Source: Halanaerobiales bacterium
Lineage (GTDB): Bacteria > Bacillota > Halanaerobiia > Halanaerobiales > M55B127
NCBI GenBank assembly: GCA_021736965.1
Contig: JAIPEV010000140.1
Span: 1 to 5,282 of the forward strand
Direction: 5' to 3'
Length of the DNA stretch: 5,282 nucleotides
Part shown: positions 1 through 5,282 of the stretch, piece after piece
How the letters are laid out: each line of letters begins with the position of its first letter
Numbering within the stretch: position 1 is the first letter of the stretch
The notes under the pieces: model-generated
Seen by the model: the letters and a program-made list of their open reading frames with translations, nothing else
What the model was told of the DNA's origin: nothing
Database searches by the model: none
Program-made: the position numbers and the translations under genes

Positions 1-100
1 TACTCATATCATTTTTAATTTTACTTTTAGAAATAAAATCTTTATATTTTTCTTTATCTTTAAATCTGAAATGATAACCTTTATAAAAGTTTTTGCCCAT
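1..100 (-). CDS. Unrecognised protein, N-terminal 33 codons only (runs off left edge)
   Basis: The frame opens at an ATG at 98-100 and stays open to base 1, giving 33 residues beginning MGKNFYKGYHF and rich in Lys, Phe and Tyr. An AAAGGAG ribosome site (complement of 111-117) lies 10 bases upstream and overlaps the last codons of the ParB-like gene. An ATG at 108-110 directly abuts this site and reaches a stop after nine codons, so the ATG at 100 is the better start. I do not recognise the family. The fragment is strongly basic and charged, with no signal peptide or membrane segment. Its position immediately after the ParB-like gene suggests it is the next gene of the same operon. Confidence 0.65.
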   Translation of the reverse strand, partial: MGKNFYKGYHFRFKDKEKYKDFISKSKIKNDMS

Positions 101-115
101 TATTATTCATCTCCT

Positions 116-667
116 TTATATCAATTCAAGTTGTTTTAACTTTTTACTTTCTTTCCTTCTTTCTTCATATTCCTTCCAACTTCTACTAAATTTATGATTA
201 GCAAATGCTTCTTTTAAACCTGTTATCTGTTTTAATCTTATAACCTCATCTAATTCCATACCCAACTTGTTACATATTTCTTCTTCACTCCAACCTTTCT
301 TTGATAATTTCAATACTATATCACTCATACCTCTTATTTGATGTGTTCCTCTGGCTCTGTTGTGCCTAATTGTAGAACCCATACGTTCATCTAAAGGTTT
401 ATCAATAACGGTAACAGGTATTTTATCACATTTTAATTTATCTTTTAATATAATATATCTATGGAAACCATCTACTACTATATACTGGTCTTTATTTTTA
501 TTATAATAAACTACAATAGGCTGAGTAACCCCATCAAGCTCAATAGATAATCTTAATAATTTCATCTCAGGAGAATGTACCACATTGGGATTATATTCAT
601 TAGCAATAACTTTTTCAGCTGGTACTAATTTTGCACCTAAACAGGGGAAATCAACTTTACCCATCAT
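116..667 (-). CDS. ParB/sulfiredoxin-fold protein, IbrB/YbdM-like
   Basis: This 183-aa protein carries the N-terminal ParB-type domain. Visible in order are an N-terminal segment with EYNPN (24-28), the TQPIVV strand (48-53), the VVDGFHR box (64-70), and the second box RHNRARGTH (101-109). A helical region follows (GWSEEEICNKLGM, 125-137), which looks like a small helix-turn-helix, then a basic, Lys/Arg-rich tail. Size and box spelling match, from memory, the E. coli IbrB/YbdM group rather than chromosome-partitioning ParB, which is longer and has a C-terminal dimer domain. IbrB is known as a partner of IbrA in activating immunoglobulin-binding protein genes; its biochemical activity is not settled. 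The start ATG overlaps the stop of the GNAT gene (ATGA). A second ATG follows at once (662-664), and a purine-rich GGAAGGAAG site could serve either. An IbrA-type partner lies one gene upstream, which strengthens the family call. Confidence 0.88.
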   Translation of the reverse strand: MMGKVDFPCLGAKLVPAEKVIANEYNPNVVHSPEMKLLRLSIELDGVTQPIVVYYNKNKDQYIVVDGFHRYIILKDKLKCDKIPVTVIDKPLDERMGSTIRHNRARGTHQIRGMSDIVLKLSKKGWSEEEICNKLGMELDEVIRLKQITGLKEAFANHKFSRSWKEYEERRKESKKLKQLELI

Positions 668-1083
668 TTATCCACTTCCTTCCTCATAAAATAATAATTT
701 TTAGTTTCTCTGTAAACTTTAAATCCTTTATTCTTATAAAACATAAATATTATATTATTTTTAGTAGCTAATTCAATAGGTTTATTTGATAAATTTTCTT
801 TTATATATTTAAAAATTTTATTATTTAATTGCTTAAAATAACCATCATCCCTATATTCTTTTTCAGTAAATATATGATGTAATTTAATTTTATTTTTTAG
901 TTCTTCAATTGCCATAAAGTTAATAATTTCATTGTTATCATTAAAATTTATAAACCATATATAGTTATCTTTATTTTTTATATATGGTAATTCATCTTTA
1001 TACTCTGGTTCAGCAAAATATTTTCCCATTTTCTTATAGAAATTTTCATCACCAGTAGTATTTTTGAATATTTTAACCCCCAT
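664..1083 (-). CDS. GNAT-family acetyltransferase-like protein
   Basis: This 139-aa protein has the size and order of a single GNAT domain. The central strand LHHIFTEKEYRDDGYFKQL (68-86) holds an R-x-x-G-x-x acetyl-CoA pyrophosphate loop (R78, G81). It is followed by the helix NNKIFKYIKE and by the typical late segment MFYKNKGFKV (114-123). GNAT enzymes transfer acyl groups from acyl-CoA to amines of small molecules, proteins or, in phage Mu Mom, to adenine in DNA. The substrate here cannot be read from the sequence. The start ATG lies inside the end of the IbrA-like gene (11-base overlap), with a strong AAGGAGG site 9 bases upstream (1093-1099). Its stop overlaps the ParB-like start, so the three genes are probably translationally coupled. 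The second glycine of the classic Q/RxxGxG/A loop is replaced (DDGYF), so the match is recognisable but not perfect. Confidence 0.75.
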   Translation of the reverse strand: MGVKIFKNTTGDENFYKKMGKYFAEPEYKDELPYIKNKDNYIWFINFNDNNEIINFMAIEELKNKIKLHHIFTEKEYRDDGYFKQLNNKIFKYIKENLSNKPIELATKNNIIFMFYKNKGFKVYRETKNYYFMRKEVDK

Positions 1084-2362
1084 TTAATTGGTCCTCCTTC
1101 CACCTTTGTAAATCTTTGCCATAATCACCATCACCTAATATTTTTTTATATTTATCTTTTAATTTATTCAATCTTTCAACATCACTTTTTGTTTGACTAA
1201 AAGACAATCTTTTCATCCAGAAATCATTTTTTTCTATTGCTTGTGCTATACGTTGAAAAGAAGGGATATTTCTGCCTTCTTCATCTGTTTTACCTTCATC
1301 ATAAAAGTTGTCAACTTCTATATTTTCTTCTTCCTCCCACCATTTCATAAACTTTTTAATTTTCTTGTAATAATGCTGTTCAAGTTCTGGTGCATATATT
1401 CTTATACTTTCAAGCAAAAATACTGCATACTGTTCCCAACTCATCTCATCTGGTTTCTCTGTACTCATATGACCTAATAAACTGGTTCTGGCGTATATAT
1501 TACCAAAGTTAACACCATTAACCCTGTTTAATACCTTCTCCCATGTTTCCGGCTCTAATGCTTTATATTGGTCTAATCCATCTCTCTGGTCATCACCATA
1601 AGGTTGACATAAACGTTGCTCATAGATTGATAAACCGTTTTTATACATTAATTCATATATTTCATTAAACTTTAAATTAAACTTGCTTATAGCACCCCAC
1701 ACATCAGCAGCAGTCCAATCATATAAAGGATAAAAATTATATACTGGTATTGGCTTATCATTTTTTCTTATTTGTGTAGTATAATGTTTATCTTTATAAG
1801 AAGTTTTATCATCCCTAACTATGGTACGGAATCTATTTAAACTTTCATTTGACCTAATACCTATACCAGCAGCACTTTTACCAAACTGTTTATAATACCA
1901 TTCAGCAAATAGTATAATAAACTCTTCAAATTCCATCTGTGGTCTAAACCAGTCCCATTTACAATTATTTTCATTAATTACCCATTTATTGTCCGGCATT
2001 TCTCTTACCCATAAATCTTTTTTATTCTTATTCCAGCATGTCCATTTAGGTTGCAACTGTGATACAGCGTTTCTAAGGCTGATAGGTAAACATATCCAGT
2101 ATACTGTACCAATATATTCATCATTTTCTATTAACTCATATACATAGTCTATAGTGGCTTTATATTGTGCTTCTAAGTCAATATATAACATATCTATTTT
2201 CTTATTATGTTCTTTAGCTTTTTGCAATCCTAACTGCCACATTAATCCACTATCTTTGCCCCCTGATACACTAAAATAAATATTATCAAATTCAGTAAAT
2301 ATAAAATCATATCTTTCCATAGCTGCTTCATACACATTCTTTTTTAGATATTTTTTCGGCAC
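1073..2362 (-). CDS. PAPS reductase-like (adenine nucleotide alpha-hydrolase fold) protein, IbrA/YbdN-like, DUF3440 type
   Basis: This 429-aa protein has an N-terminal ATP-pyrophosphatase (PP-loop) domain with the nucleotide loop SVSGGKDSG (31-39), the strand MLYIDLEAQY (58-67), GIGIRSNESLNR (166-177) and YPLYDWTAADVW (211-222). The C-terminal half has RLCQPYGDDQRDGL (250-263) and PETWEKVLNRVNGVNFGNIY (271-290). A GHMS...MSWEQYAVFLLES region (297-319) and a Trp-rich WEEEE segment follow. This arrangement matches, from memory, the E. coli IbrA/YbdN family. The C-terminal ECGxH motif of assimilatory PAPS reductases is absent, so sulfite production is unlikely. The four cysteines (91, 109, 134, 252) do not form an obvious iron-sulfur pattern like that of DndC. 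The start is GTG, chosen because an AGGAGGT site sits 9 bases upstream and the next Met (residue 15) lies within what looks like conserved N-terminal sequence. The gene overlaps the end of the helicase gene by 35 bases. Confidence 0.9.
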   Translation of the reverse strand: MPKKYLKKNVYEAAMERYDFIFTEFDNIYFSVSGGKDSGLMWQLGLQKAKEHNKKIDMLYIDLEAQYKATIDYVYELIENDEYIGTVYWICLPISLRNAVSQLQPKWTCWNKNKKDLWVREMPDNKWVINENNCKWDWFRPQMEFEEFIILFAEWYYKQFGKSAAGIGIRSNESLNRFRTIVRDDKTSYKDKHYTTQIRKNDKPIPVYNFYPLYDWTAADVWGAISKFNLKFNEIYELMYKNGLSIYEQRLCQPYGDDQRDGLDQYKALEPETWEKVLNRVNGVNFGNIYARTSLLGHMSTEKPDEMSWEQYAVFLLESIRIYAPELEQHYYKKIKKFMKWWEEEENIEVDNFYDEGKTDEEGRNIPSFQRIAQAIEKNDFWMKRLSFSQTKSDVERLNKLKDKYKKILGDGDYGKDLQRWKEDQLNGG

Positions 2363-3758
2363 TTCCTAACCACCTCCTGATATCATCTTTTTCTTTAAAT
2401 TCATCTAATTTATTTTTAAAACAATTAACCAAATTTTCTTTTTTGCTTAAACTTTCTTGTATTCTTTCGTCAATACTATTTCTAGTGATTATATCTATAA
2501 TGTGAACATTATTTTTTTGACCTGCTCTATGTATTCTATCTTCCGATTGTTTCCTTGTAGCCCAATTAAAATCATTAGAATAATATATACAATAATTACA
2601 ATACTGTAAATTCAATCCAAAAGCACCAACTGATTTATTAGCAATTAAAAATTTAGTATTATTTTTAAATTTATCTAATTCAATATTCCTTTTTTGTTCT
2701 GTAAGTTCACCCCAATATTCTGATACTAACTTATCACCATATTTATTACTTAAAACTTTAATTATATTTTTAATCTCATGCTGATACTTGCACCATATTA
2801 TAACTTTCTTATCATCTGGTAATTCTGATATTATTTCTAACAAAGTTTTAATACGTGGATTATTTTGAGGTTCATTAAAAATAAATTTATTGTTCATTGT
2901 AATACCAGATATTACTTTTTGCAAAGCAGTAAATAATTGGAATAAAGTGTATGATTCAAATTCTTCTACTGTAATATTCATTAGTATTTCATCCATAGTG
3001 TAATGATAAATATCTCTTTGCTCCCAAGTCATATCTACCCATCTGCTGGAATAATTTTTTTCCGGTAAATCCATACATTCTTTTTTAGTAACTTGATAAC
3101 TATATGGTGCTATTTTTCTGCTTAAATAATCTGTATTATGTGCCCTAACTATCATCCCTGGATATTTTTCACTATATTCTAAATGATTGGCTGCAAAACT
3201 CCAAAATGACCTGTATCCCAATATTCTCCAATCCAATAATTTCCACTGTGAATATAAATCTTGTTCAGTATTTGTAATTGGTGTGCCATTTAAAATAAGT
3301 TTATATTCGCATTGTTCGCCATATTTAAGTATTCTTTTTGTTCTTTTAGCTTCATAATTTTTAATTAAACTTGATTCATCTACTATTAGAAAACAATTCC
3401 TTCTATTAATTAAATTATACAATTTAAAATTTATTCTATCAGATTGAGACACACTTTCAATACCACAAATATAAATATGTGCTTGCCAGTTTCTGATTTT
3501 ATCCGGTTGTACTAACTCATAACTACATTTATCTATATGTTTATTAATTTCATTTTCAATAGTTTTCTTAACTGATACAGGACACAACCACAATATACAA
3601 TCAACTTTATTAGCTTTTATTCTGTCTATTGCTAATTCTAAAGCCACTCTTGTTTTGCCTGTGCCCATTTCCATTAAACAGGCTCCAACTTTAATTTTTG
3701 ATAATTTATTATATGCTTTTTTCTGATGTTCCATTTTTTCTGTAACAAATTCAAGCAT
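2328..3758 (-). CDS. SNF2-family (superfamily 2) DNA-dependent ATPase/helicase
   Basis: This protein couples ATP hydrolysis to movement on duplex DNA or remodelling of protein-DNA complexes. All the usual motifs are present; residues are counted from the upstream ATG at 3765-3767. They are HQKKAYNKL near the N-terminus, Walker A MEMGTGKT (32-39), LWLCPVSV motif Ia (59-66), DESS in motif II (130-133), LNGTPITN motif III (159-166), VIIWCKY motif IV (322-328), GAFGLNLQ motif V (381-388) and QSEDRIHRAGQ motif VI (407-417). Lobe 2 also has the SNF2-typical IDERIQESLSKKE. At about 476 aa it is a minimal two-lobed motor with no fused nuclease or DNA-binding domain. The ATG at 3756-3758 is preferred over 3765-3767: an AAGGG site abuts the upstream ATG but lies 9 bases from this one. 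With this start the gene begins one base after the stop of its upstream neighbour. Confidence 0.93.
   Translation of the reverse strand: MLEFVTEKMEHQKKAYNKLSKIKVGACLMEMGTGKTRVALELAIDRIKANKVDCILWLCPVSVKKTIENEINKHIDKCSYELVQPDKIRNWQAHIYICGIESVSQSDRINFKLYNLINRRNCFLIVDESSLIKNYEAKRTKRILKYGEQCEYKLILNGTPITNTEQDLYSQWKLLDWRILGYRSFWSFAANHLEYSEKYPGMIVRAHNTDYLSRKIAPYSYQVTKKECMDLPEKNYSSRWVDMTWEQRDIYHYTMDEILMNITVEEFESYTLFQLFTALQKVISGITMNNKFIFNEPQNNPRIKTLLEIISELPDDKKVIIWCKYQHEIKNIIKVLSNKYGDKLVSEYWGELTEQKRNIELDKFKNNTKFLIANKSVGAFGLNLQYCNYCIYYSNDFNWATRKQSEDRIHRAGQKNNVHIIDIITRNSIDERIQESLSKKENLVNCFKNKLDEFKEKDDIRRWLGSAEKISKKECV
2372..2378 (-). promoter_or_regulatory. Ribosome binding site supporting the GTG start of the IbrA-like gene
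   Basis: AGGAGGT on the minus strand lies inside the helicase coding region, 9 bases before the GTG at 2360-2362. Its strength and spacing decide the non-ATG start and imply that ribosomes can enter here independently of the helicase gene's stop, which is 32 bases past the GTG. Confidence 0.8.
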
Positions 3759-3759
3759 A

Positions 3760-4455
3760 CTAATCATCCCTTAAATCAGATAATATCCCATCATCACTTT
3801 CTAAAATTTCTTTTAATCCATCTTTGCTCTCTTCTTTTTCTTTGCTATCAGCAGGATTAACCTTTGTAGCTTTTCCCTGCATAATTTTATATTCTTTTTT
3901 AGCTACTTCCAGTAATTCTTTAGCACCAGGTGAAAATTTAAAATCAAATAAATCTGCAAATTCAAGTATCTGTTGATAATATTCTTTCTTAATAACCACT
4001 CCACCGTTACCATCATAACGTGATTCTGGTAAACTTCTGGCTTTATTATAATAATCTTCTTCATAATCCCATGTGATTACAAACCAGTTTTCATATTTAC
4101 CTGATATTTTTTGTGAAATCCACCTTGTGTGTTCAGGCTTATAATCAGCATTGATAGCTTTTTGTCTAACTTTTCCATCATAAATTCTAATAGGAAATCC
4201 AGAATTTAATAATTTGTTACCTAATTCCGCTGCTCTATCTTCTTTTGTGCCAGTTTTAAAAGTAATATCTTTAACCCATTCAGAACCATTCCATTTAAAA
4301 TTTAAATCATATTTAACTATCTGATAAAAATCATCATTTTTAGGATAATAAACTAATACCTTCTCATCTGTTATATTAATTATTGCAGCAGTATTATATT
4401 TTTTATTTTCAGGAAAAACTGTAGCTTCTGCTTTTTCTTCAATGGTTTTTGACAT
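3760..4455 (-). CDS. Protein resembling the N-terminal accessory domain of SNF2 helicases
   Basis: This is a 231-aa soluble protein from the ATG at 4453-4455. Two parts can be seen. The first (about 35-100) has VLVYYPKNDDFYQIVKYDL, FKWNGSEWVKD and EDRAAELGNKLLNSGFPIRI. The second (about 118-185) has NWFVITWDY, ARSLPESRYDGNGGVVI and ILEFADLFDFKFSPGAKELLE. The second part resembles, from memory, the HARP-like segment (LPGRRWd...W.vP...LLefa..fgfelsp.A.elL) that often precedes the motor in bacterial and phage SNF2/SMARCAL1-like proteins. The central Trp-Asp is replaced by Tyr-Asp. The tail is acidic (KEKEESKDGLKEILESDDG). The gene lies directly before the helicase, one base apart, so a partner or substrate-recognition role for that motor is likely but inferred. 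An in-frame TTG at 4464 is rejected as the start because the AGAGGT site abuts it. Confidence 0.7.
   Translation of the reverse strand: MSKTIEEKAEATVFPENKKYNTAAIINITDEKVLVYYPKNDDFYQIVKYDLNFKWNGSEWVKDITFKTGTKEDRAAELGNKLLNSGFPIRIYDGKVRQKAINADYKPEHTRWISQKISGKYENWFVITWDYEEDYYNKARSLPESRYDGNGGVVIKKEYYQQILEFADLFDFKFSPGAKELLEVAKKEYKIMQGKATKVNPADSKEKEESKDGLKEILESDDGILSDLRDD
3768..3772 (-). promoter_or_regulatory. Ribosome binding site that decides the helicase start
   Basis: AAGGG on the minus strand directly abuts the upstream ATG (3765-3767) but lies 9 bases before the second in-frame ATG (3756-3758), favouring the latter. It sits in the last codons of the accessory-protein gene, whose stop (3760-3762) is one base before the preferred ATG. 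Confidence 0.6.
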
Positions 4456-4735
4456 AGCAATCAACCTCTAACCATCTTCTGTAATCTTCAATTATTTTTT
4501 CATTAAAATCAATATCAAAATTTAATTTGTTGCCTTTGTTATTATATGGTACATAACCTTTTAAACTTCCATGAAAAGTATGTGCCCTATCTCGTCTATC
4601 TGATATAAAATAGAATCCTAGCCCCTTGCATTTTGAACATTCACCTTTCTTATTTTCTTTTATATTACCATTATTAACCTCATAATTAGCATGATAACCT
4701 TTCCCTTCGCATTTATCACAATATACTTTTTGCAT
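4439..4735 (-). CDS. Small DnaJ-type zinc-finger protein
   Basis: This 98-aa protein has two DnaJ-type half-sites, CDKCEGKGY (6-14) and CSKCKGLGF (33-41). Together they supply four cysteines for one zinc ion in the CxxCxGxG style. There is no J domain and no substrate-binding domain, so it is not a DnaJ chaperone. Small proteins with this single zinc module are common in phage and bacterial operons and are usually of unknown function; protein or nucleic-acid binding is plausible. After the finger come RDRAHTFHGSLKGYVPYNN and an amphipathic C-terminal helix ending in VDCYVKNH. An excellent AAGGAGG site lies 9 bases before the ATG. The end overlaps the start of the next gene by 17 bases (4439-4455). 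It is the first gene after the terminator-like hairpin. Confidence 0.85.
   Translation of the reverse strand: MQKVYCDKCEGKGYHANYEVNNGNIKENKKGECSKCKGLGFYFISDRRDRAHTFHGSLKGYVPYNNKGNKLNFDIDFNEKIIEDYRRWLEVDCYVKNH
4464..4469 (-). promoter_or_regulatory. Ribosome binding site that decides the accessory-protein start
   Basis: AGAGGT on the minus strand overlaps the possible TTG start at 4462-4464 by one base, so it cannot serve it. It lies 8 bases before the in-frame ATG at 4453-4455. The ATG is therefore the likely start, removing three residues from the longest reading. Confidence 0.65.
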
Positions 4736-4763
4736 TTTTATTTTCCTCCTTTAAATATTTTTT

Positions 4764-4789
4764 AAAAAACCGGATATAATCCCTCCGGT
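4764..4789 (-). terminator. Probable intrinsic terminator after the 143-codon gene
   Basis: On the minus strand a 6-base inverted repeat, ACCGGA / TCCGGT (4784-4789 and 4769-4774), encloses a 9-base loop. It is followed directly by a run of six T (4764-4769, the first being the last stem base). It starts about 15 bases after the stop of the upstream gene, as expected for a Rho-independent terminator. The stem is short, so termination may be partial. No clear promoter fits in the few bases before the next gene, so some read-through, or a promoter within the upstream gene, would be needed to express the downstream operon. Confidence 0.6.
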
Positions 4790-4804
4790 GGGGAAAAGCA
4801 AATA

Positions 4805-5282
4805 TTAATGAGTATGTATTCTTTCTGAAACTTCTTTGCCCTCTGGTGTAATATAAACAGTAACAATATCTGTACTACATTCTTTTTGTGGATCATTGCA
4901 ATGTGTAGTATATCTATTCAATTCAACTTTTTCGCCAATTCTTTTAGCATCTTCTAAACATTTATGATAATGTTCTTCTTCCTCTTTTTCAGTTTTCTTT
5001 ACTTTTTGCCATTTATTACTATGTTCTTTTGCCAACTGAATAATTTCTGTAAGTGTATATTTTTCTCCTTCTTCAACTGGTAATTCTTCAGCGTCAATAA
5101 ATTTACCGGCTCCTGCAAATAACTGTCTTTCTCCCAAAATGTTCCTTAACTCTTGTATCTGTTTATATTGTTTCTCAGATAATAATTTTTCTTCTTGTTC
5201 CAAAACATTCCAATTGGGTGTCCAACCAGAATTCATGGTTTTAATTACCTCAAAAACAACTTCTTCCTGTCGTTCCTTTTCC
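4805..5282 (-). CDS. Unrecognised charged protein; ATG at 5236 or C-terminal part of a longer gene
   Basis: From the ATG at 5234-5236 this is a 143-aa protein with Glu/Lys-rich, probably helical segments (LEQEEKLLSEKQYKQIQEL, 12-30; KVKKTEKEEEEHYHKCLEDAK, 78-98). A beta-rich end follows, with NRYTTHCNDPQKEC (107-120), DIVTVYITPEGKE (123-135) and RIHTH at the terminus. Cys 93, 113 and 120 and nearby His residues could bind metal, but no known motif is clear. I do not recognise the family. The frame has no stop between the ATG and the window edge (15 more codons, EKERQEEVVFEVIKT), so the true start may lie outside. The GAGGT site 10 bases before the ATG is only moderate. The interval given covers the open frame. 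A terminator-like hairpin follows its stop, so it may end its own transcription unit. Confidence 0.6.
   Translation of the reverse strand, partial: EKERQEEVVFEVIKTMNSGWTPNWNVLEQEEKLLSEKQYKQIQELRNILGERQLFAGAGKFIDAEELPVEEGEKYTLTEIIQLAKEHSNKWQKVKKTEKEEEEHYHKCLEDAKRIGEKVELNRYTTHCNDPQKECSTDIVTVYITPEGKEVSERIHTH

Noticed and set aside
71..82. The same 12-base string also seen at 4691-4702, considered as a repeat
   Set aside because: Both copies encode a Lys-Gly-Tyr-His stretch in unrelated proteins, and the flanks do not match. In AT-rich coding DNA this is most likely coincidence.
116..667. Plasmid or chromosome partitioning ParB
   Set aside because: There is no ParA neighbour and no parS-like repeat was noticed. 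The protein is too short for a partitioning ParB, and the pairing with an IbrA-like gene points to the IbrB group.
1193..1477. Plus-strand open frame of 94 codons
   Set aside because: It lies wholly inside the well-supported IbrA-like gene on the other strand. It encodes a Phe/Cys-rich sequence typical of the antisense of an AT-rich gene, and is only a chance open frame.
3759..3767. Helicase start at the upstream ATG (3765-3767)
   Set aside because: The only ribosome site abuts this ATG with no spacing, whereas the ATG at 3756-3758 has 9 bases of spacing. Choosing the upstream start would add three residues without support.
4439..4735. DnaJ chaperone fragment or pseudogene
   Set aside because: The gene has its own strong ribosome site and a complete frame, and only one zinc module with no trace of a J domain, so it is a genuine small zinc-finger protein and not a broken dnaJ.
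4775..4780. TATAAT on the plus strand as a promoter -10 element
   Set aside because: No TTGACA-like element lies about 17 bases upstream and no plus-strand gene follows. The hexamer falls mostly in the terminator loop.

Overview
This is a compact, AT-rich window in which every supported gene lies on the minus strand. It reads, in transcription order, from about 5282 down to 1. Strong AGGAGG-type ribosome sites, low GC, short overlapping genes and many Lys/Ile/Asn codons point to a low-GC Firmicute (Clostridia-like). The mix of small hypothetical proteins, a zinc-finger protein, a stand-alone SNF2 helicase and a ParB-fold protein suggests a prophage, phage or related mobile element. No structural phage gene, integrase or attachment site is visible, so the phage assignment is an inference.

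Layout in transcription order: (1) the end of an unrecognised, charged protein (4805 to about 5236, with its frame open to the window edge), followed by a probable intrinsic terminator at 4764-4789; (2) a small CxxCxGxG zinc-finger protein (4439-4735); (3) a 231-aa protein resembling the accessory domain often fused to SNF2 helicases (3760-4455); (4) a complete SNF2-family ATPase (2328-3758); (5) a PAPS-reductase-like protein of the IbrA/YbdN type (1073-2362, GTG start); (6) a GNAT-type acetyltransferase (664-1083); (7) a ParB-fold protein of the IbrB/YbdM type (116-667); (8) the first 33 codons of an unrecognised protein running off the left edge.

Genes 2 to 8 form one tightly packed unit. 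Most junctions overlap or nearly touch: the helicase and ibrA-like genes overlap by 35 bases, ibrA-like and GNAT by 11, and GNAT and ibrB-like by 4. The most interesting feature is the IbrA-like/GNAT/IbrB-like trio behind a SNF2 helicase and its apparent split-off accessory protein. The IbrA-like protein keeps the ATP-binding SGGKDS loop but lacks the C-terminal catalytic cysteine motif of true PAPS reductases. The trio is therefore unlikely to serve sulfate assimilation. It may modify nucleic acid or protein, or control expression or host defence; none of these is proven by the sequence.
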